The notes below the pieces were generated by a model. That model had not been told where the DNA came from, made no database searches, and worked only from the letters and a program-made list of their open reading frames with translations. 64,000 nt of DNA. Origin: Opisthorchis felineus. Taxonomy: Eukaryota; Platyhelminthes; Trematoda; Opisthorchiida; Opisthorchiidae. Of the stretch, positions 44,233 to 57,525 are shown one piece after another. A program made the position numbers and the translations under genes. The number at the start of each line of letters is the position of its first letter. The first letter of the stretch is position 1. The stretch covers positions 322,881-386,880 of the forward strand of contig SJOL01008829.1 of NCBI GenBank assembly GCA_004794785.1, given 5' to 3'.

Positions 44233-47200
44233 ATCGTCGTACATCGTGGCCCGCATCTGGAACACAAAAGTGGCATTTAATTTGCGCTGTCCTCCATGCC
44301 AGTGAATAAGTTAATTACCACGAAAATTCTAATAATCCTAATCCCACCCACTGTCAGACTTTAATATCAAAAGCTGTTTTAAAACGTATAATCCCGACAA
44401 TTAACCTCAAATTTTCCGCATCAAATAACCACCATTCTCCCTTAGTCCAGGGAATAAGGCTATGCTTTGATTATCCGGGTTGAACTAATGAGCATAATTT
44501 TCTCGCAAATAGATGCGCAACAGAAGACGTTTAATAAATGATCACTAAATGCCCCCCCCTAACCTATGGCTGAATCACACAACCCTGCTGTTGGACATCA
44601 AGTGCCAGGCAAGGCATTTTAAGCGGTTTTTTCTCCTCTCAGTAGGCACGCCTCTTCAGAGGAAATCACTGGCGTGTAGGAGAAACCGTATATTGTGAAC
44701 TGGAGCAAAAATCTGAGGAAACGTTTTCGAAGGGATATTCGTGACTAAACGAACGGTTTTGAGAATGTTTCAGAAATCAAGCGAGTACCCAAAAAACAAA
44801 AAGTAATGTTTCTATAAAAATCATAGTTATGGAATTAAAAAGCGGATTCTGTGGCTAAACATCTTTCGTATTTTTGTGTATCAGATCGGTAAATATCAGT
44901 AAATTTGGGGTTAATCGGCCACGCGTGTCCATCACCAAATGGCGAAAGGATGATAAACTGGCAATAAGTTGTCAAAACACATCTTACATAATCTAAAGGG
45001 ATGGTAAAATTAACAAGCCTATGACTAGCGTCAGCATCACTGCGACTTACAGTCAGCACGGGGCTATATAATACAGGAATCCACTTTAGGAGAAGTGTAA
45101 TCTGCTAAGGCAATGAACGCAGAGAAGCGCATTTAGCCCTTCTTCACTTGGGTAATCCCTTCAAATGTCGTTCATATAATACAAAATTTCACTAACGAAA
45201 CGCCTTGCTGGTAAGTGCTTGTGAACAAAATACGATGTTAAATTGCGAACCATCGCAACCAGATAAAAGTTCTCGTTAATTAATAGCGCGTGACTTCTTA
45301 TCATTTCTTCTGTGGTGTCTGGATGGGTGTCCCAATTACAGGGACACCGGGACTAATAGGTGTACGCTACACAGCACGAGCCTTTTCAGAAACTGTTTGC
45401 ATAATACTGAATCCCAACTTCAGCCCTGCGGGCTTCAGCACCCATGTTTGTGCTTGACTAGATTGTTCTGGATCATTCGCTTGCTTATACCATTTTCGTT
45501 CTGGAATGGTAATAGAATACCATCATTTACAGTTGCGTGCTCTTCACTCCGTGGGTGCGTTACAAGACTGAGTAGACACCACAGTATATACCAACGAAGC
45601 CACAGCTTTTGAAATAACTTGTGACATACATTCGGCACGCAGGTGCTCCCATGAAATTCACCATTTACCCATTTGCCAGTGTAACAGGGAATTCTTCAGG
45701 ATTTCTTCTAGCATTTATTTGATAAAACCTGGTCAACCCTCCCATGCGATAATGTAGACCATTTTCTATGTCGTGTCGTGCTGAACATCACTTCCGTGGT
45801 CAATAGCTGGTGCCACCAAACTAGTACACCCAACATTAAAAAACAGGATTACACTGGTAACTGTGGTGAATGGCCACTAGGCTGGTATACTTCTTTTATA
45901 CTGGATGATCATACATGCTTTCTTTTTCACTTCACCTCGTTTACTTTGTTCCTACTGAGAAGTTTTGACAGACTCGTCCTATAGCAACACATGGTACAAA
46001 AATGCCTAGCCAAGGACACTGTACATCGCGCAAAGGGTTGGGCGACAAAAAGGTTCACACAGAATAAAAAACAAGGTTAGAGAGATGCCTGGAATCAAAC
46101 CCACGCACGCAGTTCCGTGCAATGCAAGCTAAGTTGCTGGTACTGAATGCGTATGTGTTGGCATGATATACGTACCATGGAATGCGACCCTCTCGTGTAG
46201 GCGGCCGATGGCTCGTAACTTTGTGAGGATATGTCGCTTTCAATGGTGTGTTATCTTGCAGCTGCCAATGACAAACAACTTTAGGGGCAAGCTGAGCTCA
46301 AAAACGCTGTCTCCACTGCAGATCTATCAGCATAAATTCTAGTCACGGGAACAGTGCGCATCATATGAATCAGGCATTCGATTCGAATGCAAACTAGTCA
46401 TTATTACGAAATCAAAATAAATTACTTCTTCTTTTGAGTTCGTTTTTTATCCCCAATCTTCCTCACAAACAACTTCTCTAGAAACTTCGAACAATAATTG
46501 CCATGATGACCAATCCTAAATTTGTGGATGGTATAATTGTTGTTTCACTGATAACGTAAAGCAAACAAACATTTCCACGGTCAGCAGATAAGAGCTAGAT
46601 GTATTGTTTTCGTACCAGTGGCAACCCATTTAAGGGAACAGCGACTACCAAAAACTGGCTGAATAGGGCAAGATAAGACCAGATAAATAAAGATAAACGT
46701 AAGAGGACGGGCTTTATAAGTATAGTGGAATAATCTGACTTTTCGAAAGGTTTAACAGCACGAAACAACGGTTCCTGTAAGCAGAAGTGTTTAGATGAGT
46801 AATATTGGCTGAAACTGTTCTTTAATCTCTGATTGTCTGGTAGATCTGCCTGACAGTCGGTAAACATTTTCCCAATTCCTTAAGGCTAATGCTATCGTAA
46901 AGTACTCACAGAGAACTCAGAAGCAAAGCGTAAAAGTGACAGTATCCACTTTTGGATAACCTGATAATTTTGTTAAAACAGATGTGGTAAATAATTTAAA
47001 ATAGTGCATGCTGTAGGTTTTTGTGTGCTCATTCCAACCACATGCATCATTGAAGACACAGTTGTTCACGTTTGGTGCGATATAACCGTTCCTATTCACG
47101 TGTCCTCCATTCAGCAAAAAAAATTGGCTTTGGTTAAATGAAACATTTCTCCTAACCGACGGATCGCCATACGAAAAACCAAAGGTTTGCTTGACGTACT

Positions 47201-47958
47201 TTCGTTTCCTATCGTTCTTATGAAAGAATACCACAATAGGAGGTTGGCACCAGTTTTTTAGTTTGTGCGGTGCACAGCAACGTTGTCTTTGCAAACCTGT
47301 CTACCCAAATTGTGCTCTTTAAACTTTTCAAAATATAAATAGCATTCTTATTTGCAACCCTTAAACGTGCACCCCGTTTCCTGCGCTTGTAATCTAATGT
47401 AATAAGTGGGCACTGAACTAAAGCCTCCCGGAATTGTTTACTTTCAGCTGGGAAAATATTCGATCACCATTTATTTGGTTTACCGGAGGTGTTTTCTATG
47501 GTTGCCCCACGCATATTAGAACTAACTAAACATTTGCTTTGAAACAGGCGAAAGTATGTGGTTTGATGAACCGTGAATTCAACAAATCCTACAGCTGCCA
47601 ATCTAAAGCGGCAGAGCTCAGTTTGCAGACTAACTTAACAGGTCATCAATCAACGTAAAATTGTCGGGTGGATACGATAAAAATTATGTAATTCTGGGAT
47701 GTTTTTTATGGAAATATCACGTTTTATCAACAAAACAATAGTCGTAGTTAAGCGCACAGCGAATAGCCCCCTGTTGACCATGCTGCTGATTAAGTATGCA
47801 TGTGAAAAAAGCAGACTACCCAGCAAGTAAGACTGCTGTTATAGGCAGACGAAAAGCATCCGTGGTTCTGAGGTATTGATGTACAAATGTAGACATCGTT
47901 TCTAGGAAAGATGCTAAATGGAAATTTTAGCCTCGCACGCTGATTTCGGACACCTGAA
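44233..47958. other. No supported gene; one short hairpin
   Basis: GGTGTCCC at 45326-45333 and GGGACACC at 45341-45348 form a perfect 8-bp stem with a 7-base loop. A minus-strand frame of 125 codons (46917-47294) has no motif. Confidence 0.4.
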
Positions 47959-48147
47959 ATGCCCTTCCTAAAACTGCCTAATGTTACTGATGAAAAAGTT
48001 TGGTTTGTAAATGAAAACGGGGAATGGTTGACCAAATTACATAGTAATAGTTTCAAACCGCTCCGGACGTCCTTAATACGTGCACCTATCCGCGATTCCG
48101 ACGACGTATTTTTGTTCGAATTTGGCCATTCCGTCAAAACGTTTTAA
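47959..48147 (+). CDS. Unrecognised 62-codon open frame
   Basis: ATG at 47959 to TAA at 48147. The peptide carries segments PFLKLPNVTDEKVWFVNENG and LIRAPIRDSDDVFLFEFG, a composition unlike random translation (many D, E, N; few C). The opposite strand is open too. No splice signals frame it and no family is recognised; it may be a retroelement remnant or a single-exon fragment. Confidence 0.2.
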   Translation: MPFLKLPNVTDEKVWFVNENGEWLTKLHSNSFKPLRTSLIRAPIRDSDDVFLFEFGHSVKTF

Positions 48148-51100
48148 ATGGCAATGAAAATAGGAGCTCAAATCCATGAGGAAGAAAGTGCTAAGCTTGT
48201 TCTCGCCACCGGTGCAGGACAAGGATGCCGTTTATTAGCTGCCATTTAATTTTATGAGTGGTTGGATGGATTGCCATTTACATTTGCTTAAGATAACCCT
48301 TCACATTTGTCACAGTAGTCCAACACTTTGATCTAAACAGCATGTCCCACGAGTATGGATAAAACAGAGCCTTTTCACAGTACATGAAGAAGTCGTGCAG
48401 GAAAACCAAAATCAACTTTGGTACAAATGTTCATGCATGGGAAGAGAAAAATCTCCTGGCCTTGTTTACGGTCGTAAAACGTCTTCACCTATTGTTGAAG
48501 ACTTTGATGGCGTAGGATATTTTGACCAGAAGAATTCTAGGGTCATTCTGAAAATTTGATAGCTGGATGAATTTTGGCAGAAAGCCACCATGCTACTTAA
48601 AGTCAAAGGCAGCGAACTCCAAGGTACGACAATGTCCTCCTGTGAGAAAGCACTTCAAACTTGCTCTACGTTTTACGTCACATACTGATTAGCCTCACAC
48701 CTGGATTGACTCCATCAAATCAGATATAGAAATGCTTGAGGTGAGAACAGCACCTGCTATATTTTGCTAAAACAGAAATTTTGTGCTTTTGGTATCAGTC
48801 GTAGTGATTTAGAGAAAATTAAACTGTTGAGCTGTTCCCGAAATTATGCGCCATATATTCTGTTAATAATAATCAGCTCCGTAAACTACAAAACTTGTAA
48901 TTCAGACCATAGGATAATCATTATTCGTTTTTCTTCAAACAATATTCAAATATTTGCTTAATCATTGCCTGGTGGACACAGTGAAATGCATTTAACAAAT
49001 CATAGCAAATCATCACGATGCTCTTTTTTGCGCTGTGAAGCAGGTAGAAAGCTTACTGCCAGAATATAACTAAAGTGATCGCAGATTGCCTTTGAGAGAA
49101 GATCTGAATACACCGCAGCAGAAATCCACCACGATGAATTTTTCGATACACCGTATCCATAACTTCGGGCAGCCAAACAGCTAACTTTATGCAATGTGAA
49201 TAAATCTGTTGTTCATATCAGTGTGTGTGGTCGATGACCCGAATGTAGGTACAACACACCGGATCTCTTGGGCGACGTTTGGATATTTATTTGATAATTA
49301 AAGAGGATTTACTAGGAAAGAGTCTAGTAAAACTTATTAATTATAGAGTGGCGAAAACCTACTGTGGTGCACTGCATGCAAACCCGTCTTTACTCCTATT
49401 TGTTTCATTGAGCTATCCCTGAACATGTCCGTGCGATACTTGACGAGTCTTCCATATTAGGCTGGTCAAGTAATGACGGCCTGATTAACACGCCCTTTGG
49501 CTATCCCTCCTAAGGACCCAAGGATACATGATGACATGCCCTCCCCCTCCAAAAAAAAAAGTTAGACAACTATGGTACTCACACACCAACTACCGTCAAG
49601 CTTACTATCCAAAGATATTCGTGGAGTATGCTAACCCTGTTCAGCGTCGTTTGAGTACTCCGAACATGATATCGACTAACAAAGGCAACTGATATCATTC
49701 TAAACAGGCCGTTGTGCGATTTCACTCAAAAAGTCAGCTTGCTTGCTGCGTAAATCATGGCGGGTAGCCGCAAACTGGCGGCTGCCGGCATGTCCTACCT
49801 TTCACCTCAACCTCGGCTTTTCGGCAGTAAAATTTTAACAAGTTTATTTCTGAAATACGGTGACACTGTTTAATTCGCGCTACTGTAGGCAAAAACATCT
49901 ACATGTAACTTGGGCACCACAGCCTTAGACACTCAAAATATCTCCCACAAGCCTCGATGGCACTTCACTTGGCTTCATTTATTGTTCACAGTCTAGAGAA
50001 AGCAAGACAGCATGCTGTTCTTGCTCCTTAGCATTCAAGGTTTTACACTATCTCTCAGGCACGAGGACATTATCTCCAGTTATTGCGTTTGAAGCAACTG
50101 CCACATTTTTCCCATCTTTGTTTGCGCAACTTTGATGACCCAAGTACAGCTGGCTATGCTTGAATCGATGTTTTCAAGTGATCGAATGGACGGGTATCCA
50201 TTTGAGTACAAAAACACCTGCGGATAGTGCCACTTATCTTTTTTGGTACCTGCATTTGCTTACACCTCAAAGGACCGTAGGTCTGATACCCTCAAAGTGC
50301 TCTGTAGTGGTAGGTCGAAAGTTCATATACCTTTCAGACATTTGGTGATATGAGTGCACGTACAGGTAAACCTGGCGTCGCTAACACCTAACTGGGTGGC
50401 ACTTCACTGTGAATATCTGTAAACCCACAATGTAACTCTAAGCTAGTAGGCTACTTGTATGCAGCGCTGAATTCCAAAATAACAGAAATCACCCGACCAC
50501 ATAGTATCCGCCCCATAAATATCACGAGTCTCATACAAACCACATCGCTGTAAGCCATGAGTGGTGTAGATTAGTCACTGGTAGCCGCTAGTTTAGAAAC
50601 AAGAAGTTTGTCTCGGATCATTACTCCTTCTGCGGTAGCTTTACTCTTCTTTTCTTCGTGGGATACGGAGTCGGTAAATCTCATCTAGAAAGTATATATG
50701 ACACGGTTTCCGTGACAAATAATATGCGGAAACGCCCAGCTAATCTACACAGACAGACAAATTCCTACTGGGGTGAGATTTACCTAAGCGAAGACGACAA
50801 TGGATGTTCTAACTATGGACCACTAAGAAAACTTTAGTCCAGGTTGTCACAAATCGTTGCAAGTCAGCGCACCAACAGTTGGGAATCGGAGATCAGCGTA
50901 CCTTGTAACCAGACAGCACAACAAATGCGAAAATCTTTTTGGAATGGGTGGAGAAAAACGATGAAGGCATCCAAAAGATGTTACACCTTAAGCGTCCAAC
51001 ATGTCCGACCCCAAATAATTCGAAATGTCACGACGATTTCCTTACCCACATCAATAGGCTGCACTCAAAACGCTGAACCAAACAGGCCCGGAAACTATTT

Positions 51101-51939
51101 TGATGACGACCTGCTGCTTATAAGTAAAAGAACCCTGGATTGTGGGAGTAAGGCCTCTAATAAGTTCGGAGATATACGAAGTTATTTGATTCCTCAGGTC
51201 TCAACGTGCTGCTCACTCTGAAAATGTGCCACTGGTTTTTTTAAAGATGCCGACCAAATTTTCGTCAATATTTGCCTAAGTTATTTGCCCCCGGCTTGAA
51301 TAAACGGAGTCCCTTAGAAGAGGGATTAAGGAGGCGATTTCCTTGGACCTAGGTAAATGAACCGCAGTTAAATTACCAGATGCTCAGGGACGTTTCATAC
51401 GCAACTCGTCAGCTGCCTCTCCCAAATGGTGTCAAAATCAAACGTCCGAAGGTCTTGTCTATTATTGTACACTGGAAGAAGTGCGAGCGAACACTGCGCT
51501 AACACAACGTCTGGTTACAAAGAGTTATTAAAATTGGCTGGAAAATTGGAATGATAAAGATGGAAGATAATGTAACACAATGCAAATAAAAAGCACTCGT
51601 CGTACAATGAAAGAGACAACTGATGGTTTACAAAACGGTCGAGCGGTGTGCTCCAACTAAGGAGATGACTAATTCAGGTTTCTTGTTTTATCAGGTTAAC
51701 GCTGAGTTGCCAACAATTTTGATCCCGTCTATATAGTTTAGTTGTTTATGACGTCAAAAGCGTACACCATCCACTACTCATTAGGGTGCAGAAAACCTTT
51801 TGACCGCCAATGAACTAGTTCGTCCTTGAAACCTATCAATTAGGCGTAGTTCCTTGCTTTTATTATGATGTATTTGAAACTCAGTTGTGCGAATCTCGCA
51901 TAAAACACTTATTTACGCACTATTCGGTCTTAAAGAGAG
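48148..51939. other. No supported gene
   Basis: A ten-base A run is near 49551. The + strand is open for 125 codons at 50844-51221; its YFDDDLLLISKR string is discussed among rejected items. Confidence 0.4.
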
Positions 51940-52050
51940 ACTCAGTTGAATCCAGATGAATCTCTCGGATCCAGTTGAGCCTCGCTGCAAGACCAAATTG
52001 GTTTTCAAATGACTGTATTTCGTGTACAGTATTCAGTTCCAAGGACCGCG
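51940..52050 (-). repeat. Repeat family 1 fragment
   Basis: Minus-strand reading shows cgaaatacagtcatttgaaaa, ccaatttggtcttgc and ggattcaactgag in the same order as cgaaatacactcatttgcaaac, ttggttttgcgagag and ccagctgaatc of the 20.1-kb copy. No hammerhead core remains upstream, although ctgatggg near 52117 (minus) may be its relic. Confidence 0.5.
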
Positions 52051-52987
52051 AGGATCAAATTAGAGTGAGGTTGTGTTGTGAGACATTGTCCCCATGGTCA
52101 CACAATATTAGGTCCCATCAGGTCTTTGAGCGTGATGGTCTCACAACCCTCGCCGGTATGGGCGAGTGCTATATCAAAACGGGTAGCTAGTAGTGAGACA
52201 TGTGATTCAATCCAGGATAGAATCGGGTGCCGCAAACTGAAGTACCTTGGTCAGCCAACTTTTATATGGTGGAATACATGTGACTCCGTGCCTGTCTAAG
52301 AAAATCGCAAAGAATGGCGACAAACCGAAGCTACTGGGTTTCGTGTGGCCAGTTTCAGTTTTGACTGGTCGCTATTTGGCAAGCTCCCCTTGTCATGTGG
52401 TTCACACTTTGTTGCACATCACAGTTGAAGCTCATATGCGGCATTAAATCACTGGTGAGTCAGTATCTCTAATGCCATTAATGATGACGAAGATGAAGAT
52501 GATTTGCCGTTTCTACCACAGTGAGCAACTCAGCAGAAAAATCCGTGTCCCTGGTGATGAACGACAACAACCCACATGATACAGACGACGTTGAATTGTG
52601 ACCGTTCTGTGACTATAATTAGACTTCAAGAAGACATAATCAGCCTTTAAAACCATAACCAAAATGCATTTTAGCTGCGTTCCTATCCACAGCAATCTCA
52701 CTGAGGACCATTCGTACGTGGATAAGTGGAGGTAAATGTTCACATTTCTTACCGAGCTAGGTAAATCGGCCGCAGAAGTCACCTGACTAGGTTGGGTGAC
52801 ATCACCACTGATGATGAAACGCGAACTGGCGATGAGATATTTACAAAAGAATGTCTCACTAAGTGCATCATAAATGGGATTCATCGTCGGTCGGCAGCGT
52901 TTTAACGTGAAGATCAGTGTTCATTCCAACATAAGTCCTATATGTTTTTCAAGTTACGAGAAAAACTTAATCAAACTTCCACTCTAG

Positions 52988-53017
52988 GCCCACCTGATGA
53001 GCCCAAAATCAGTGAAA
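52988..53017 (+). repeat. Half-hammerhead relic of family 1
   Basis: GCCCACCTGATGAGCCC at 52988-53004 is the helix I strand, core and helix II 5' strand of the family-1 ribozyme, and GAAA follows at 53014-53017. The helix II 3' strand, helix III palindrome and cleavage site are not recognisable. This is shorter than the 23.2-kb relic but has the same left part. Confidence 0.4.
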
Positions 53018-56000
53018 TTGGAAGAGGCTGTAAGGAAAATCTCCCACTCTATGTGTGCCAAATGCATGTATTACTTACTACACGTCATTAATCCAAATGC
53101 TATGATTCTGGTCCTTTTCGACCCCGCTGTCCCAAAACCCGATAGTTTTTTTGACGACAAATATAACTTTTTGACGCTGATGATTTTGCTGCTATCAACA
53201 CTGGCAACACATTGGCAACTCTTTTTGCACATACCTGGAAATCCGGTGAGCCAGTTTGTATCAAATTGGCCTCTTAATGCAAATGATAAACTATTCCATT
53301 TCATTATGCCGGGGAAATTCTGCTGTTTACAGTATCCCACAAAACGGTAAAAAACGACCCCAATTACACACTATGTTTTTCTGGTGACCCTGATAGAAAA
53401 GTTACCATTCTATAGCCTTATGGGAATTCAGAACAGCCGATTATTCAGGATCTGTGCAACAATATAACAATTCTTTAAAATCTGGCGGCTGTCCATTGAG
53501 AATGTGCTTGCGTTTGTGAATGAATTTTTCATTTTTATAAATGGCTACCTGCTGGACTGCATCAATATTATTTCGAGAAATCCTCTCGATTGAACTTTAG
53601 GCCGGAAAATCTACTTACATCATTGCTGAATGTGGTCCATATGTATAAGGATCGTAATTTGAATATATTATTACAGTCTGCAGTTTTAAAGACATTAGCC
53701 ATTCAGAAGTCTCCATGAGATACACCAAGGGATACTAGTTTGCCGCTGATCACCGGAAGCGAGTTTGTAAATCGTTAAAGCCCTCAGAATGAATAACTTA
53801 AGATAATGGGTTCAGAATATGTGCCTAGATTTTGGAAAATGTCCTAAAAAAAACTACATTGTTAGCTATTATGGCGTTCAGAGATAAACGTCATCAAAAC
53901 GCTCTCGAATGCAAAACAGAGACGGAACTAAGCATATCCTTAAAAAAACTACAGAGAAGGGAAGTAGTCCGTAGAGATAGTTTGATTTGGAAGAAAAAAG
54001 ACCTACATAACGCATTAGGTAGCAAGAGCTTTTTTCCTGGCAAGCGCCTAAATTGTGATACATTTGTAAATGTGCGGCAGGATTTCGTTGTCTTTTGTGG
54101 AGCATTGTAACTACCACTGAGGCTGTAATGACGACAGGATTACCCAGTACTAGTTCTCGGATGTCCGTAATATATTATTTGGAATCACAAAACTAGAAAC
54201 TTACGATTTTTGCTTATCTCGTTTTCTTGAAGAATCGAGGGCGTTTTAAAAGTGCAGGTATGTCCTGACTGCGACCTTAAGCGAGCCTGCTTAGTCAGGT
54301 TGGATGGGTGTAACCTGTCCATACAGCTTTTGTCGCTGGACGAAGGCCGCCTCAGAAACTGGAGGTGTGATGCAAGTCTGGCCGGTTGTGGTCCAAGCAA
54401 ACGAGAATAGTCATGGTCGACAGCTTTTATAACCTACACGGACCGTCTTAAGCAACATTCGCAAAAACTGGTTTTTCGTCGGGCACTGTCTCACGTAGAG
54501 GCTACTCCTAAGCATTCCCATGGAGCAAAAGATTCTGAGAACTGTCATTTTGACATATACGTGGTGACCCTTAGTGGCTGGAAGTGAACAGTTAGATCAA
54601 TCAAATGGAGCGCAGTAATCCGATAATTTGATCGACATTCTATACCCCGATATTCTGTGAGAACCAGTGCAAGCGCATGCTATAGCTCTGCTGAATCCCA
54701 AATGAAAGAAAACGCCTTAAAAATAATCTGACTTCCTTGTGTAATTTGCCGAACGTTACTTGCCAGTTGATGTAAGCTTTAAATCTTTCGGAATACCACA
54801 GATAGCTGTTAAACTGGAGATGATTTTGGTGTTACAAGTCGAAGTAAGACCATGTTCGAAATTTTATGCGAAAATGTTACAAGTTTCAGATTTGGCATAA
54901 TTTGCACGATATTGATCCGTTGGAAATTTCGATGAACATTCTTGAAAGTGTCATAGGAGTATAAGTATAGTACAGTAAATAAATATTTACCGGTGTGACA
55001 CTGCGTTTAGCCTGTTAGTTTTTTGTTCTCGTCACCAGTGTCTGAAGTGTGGTCAATCCTTGGCATCCTATCATTGCTTAAGGTGCTAATCGTGGCAGCC
55101 TTGTCGGTCCTCAGGAACTATACACATATTTCACAATCCCTTGTTACTGTGAAAAGGATACGACCCGCACATCAGTGGTAAGGTTACCGGATCTGTCACT
55201 CGGGTGTATTGAGAATAGTTATCTAAGTTAACAAAACACGAATAATACAAGTGATGCACCAGAACATGCTTGGTCACTCACACTCAGCATCCTATTCCCA
55301 AATATAGGGCTATTCAATAACCTCAGTATTCACACTTTTAGAGAAGATTCCGTGTTGCGCAACCCATAAAGGCAGCAATCGCAGCGTATCCTCGTTCTTG
55401 GTGTGCCATAATCCCTCTTAAGTAGATCGAATTTTCGGAAAATAAGTATCATTTTTCGTAAACCGCTAGCAGCCCGTTCAAATGATTTGATCGGCCAAAC
55501 TAGTAAGACAACACTGTCACCAGGGCCTTATTCGAAAAGTATGCCAAACTGTTGCCATAACTACTGTTGGCATGTGTGTCACGTGGTTGCTTTAGTATAG
55601 GGTGCGGTCATCCAAGTGTTTTAACGTGGGAGGTACAAGAAACTACAGTCGATCAAACTCAGCTTCCCCTTCTGCACGTTCCGACGGTAAAACTCATTTC
55701 TAGGCAAGATGTACATGCTTACTGCCAAGAGCTTCTTCGTCTTACTTAACCACTCATCTAACGGTAGTCAGAAAGCATTTCGATATTTCGTCAAATTTTG
55801 TTCGGAAAAGCGGATAGTGACCGCGTTAGATTGAGACTGTTGTTTGGTCTTCAAATTTGGCCATCTCCAATTGTTATAATCTAGAATTTAAAATTCTCCC
55901 TCAAGCACTTGATTTCGTTTCCATTAGTTGCTATATTAGAATGCTGGCCTGATTCGGCGTAATAACCTTCAATTTTCTGATTGAAACCTCGATAAATAGA

Positions 56001-57384
56001 CATATCAAATCTCGCTTAGATCTCGACCGACCTACATGATGAACTAGGAACGATCTTCCCAAGCGCCTCTTGAGAATTTTACTATTTATATCAAAACCTC
56101 CGTCTCATATGCGTTGGTACTGTGAAAGGATTTCGGAAATTCCAATTGCGATTTCGTCCTCTAAGTGAAGCTAATCTATTTGGAAAAGCCGAGAAGCACT
56201 GTAAAGCCGTGTTATCCTTATTGAGAATCATCAGCAGTGCGTACCTCAAGAAGTTCTACAGAGTTGCCAACGCGCGACCTTCCGACTAGTAGCTCGAACG
56301 CTAAACCTTACGACTGGATCAGTGAGTTCACCTTTGCCTTTTAAGTAAGGAAAGATGCTATCTGTGTGAGCTGATGTGACTTGCGTACCCCCTTTATTCA
56401 GGTACATACTTCCTGACCCCAAATGGCAAACATTCTCACCAAACGGAAGTGAGAATTTTTACCTCTCTGACAATCCGTTATAATGACAGCAGTAAAAGGT
56501 AATAATAACCATTTGTCTTATCTTCCGCATGGACACACGGATATATTTCTGAAGAACATAACCGGTGGCTGAAGTCACCTTTTGCCTGTAAGCGGGTTAT
56601 GGAGCAAGTCAATATGCACCGGTTGACACAACACATGATTACATTTACGCTGTAAGTGTTGGCAAGAAACAAGTCACCGACTAGTGGCGGGGTGAAGATA
56701 ACCGAAGTCTCAATGTCGCAAAAAATGTGCCCTTTTAGACTATTCCAAATAAAATCCCATCCGTTTATTTGAACAAGTTGCCTTCTTTTTTCGCATGATC
56801 CAGAGAATTTATTTCTAGTCCAATGAGAGCCGGCATTTCCAGTACCGTAATCATCGAGAAAACTACGTGTATCTTAGTTACAGAACCAATGGCAGTCCCC
56901 TTGCACCTGACCCCGTTCAACGAAATACTCCACAACCAATGTAGAATGTTTTAACGGGAAAATGATTTAGCTGAGTGATTCACCGACTTGGATGGCGAAA
57001 ATATGAGTTTCTCGCTGAAGCTCGATCTTCCTAAGCTTGAACATGAAATGAAATGTCTAGTTGGTACGGCAGCAGTATCGATTCGTATTTGATGACCTTA
57101 AGTGAAAACTAGGCTGTAATTACAACAAGGTGCAACCGGAGATGCTAACCAATTTCAGGGGTTCATTCAACTTTCTGAATGAGTCACAAGGTACAGTGGG
57201 ATGTGAGTTTATGTTTTCAAACACCGACTATTAACTACTGCTGATACACTTTCAGACCTATTCAGAGAGTGTCTGTGACAAAGGTGTATCACTTGCTGTA
57301 ACTCCGTATGCACAAAGCTGGGTTGTTCGTCTTATGTGTTGTTAAGATGTATTTTATATTGCGTGAGAATTCTGCTTTTTGCAG
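53018..57384. other. No supported gene
   Basis: Both strands are open at 53071-53340 (89 and 117 codons), and 53832-54110 (+) is lysine-rich without a recognisable domain. No splice pair or repeat copy was convincing. Confidence 0.4.
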
Positions 57385-57525
57385 ACATTAGCATTCGACC
57401 TGAAAAAGGATACTAACATCGACAGGGATAAACCCTTGTGTCCTAGACGCATTTACTCCGACTTTATTATTCATTATTCTTTGGTTTACACAGCATTGCG
57501 TCAACTTCAGCCTAAAGAATGTTTG
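57385..57525 (+). CDS. Candidate internal exon, unknown product
   Basis: The acceptor GAATTCTGCTTTTTGCAG has the best pyrimidine tract in this part of the window and opens 47 codons in phase 0 to the modest donor TTTG|GTATGG. The peptide begins TLAFDLKKDTNIDRDKP, passes CPRRIYSDFIIHYSLV and ends ALRQLQPKECL. The frame stays open another 30 codons, so the donor is uncertain and the segment could be a terminal exon ending at 57615. Family not recognised. Confidence 0.3.

Noticed and set aside
46070..46140. Minus-strand tRNA-like B box (GGTTTGATTCC) as a second SINE or tRNA
   Set aside because: No acceptable A box at tRNA distance and no cloverleaf arms; kept only as a possible decayed SINE.
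50844..51221. YFDDDLLLISKR as a reverse transcriptase YxDD box
   Set aside because: Upstream residues do not show the preceding RT motifs and downstream residues do not continue the fold; a four-residue match is common by chance.
52795..52830. CTGATGATGAAACG as another hammerhead
   Set aside because: There is no space for helix II between CTGATGA and GAAA.
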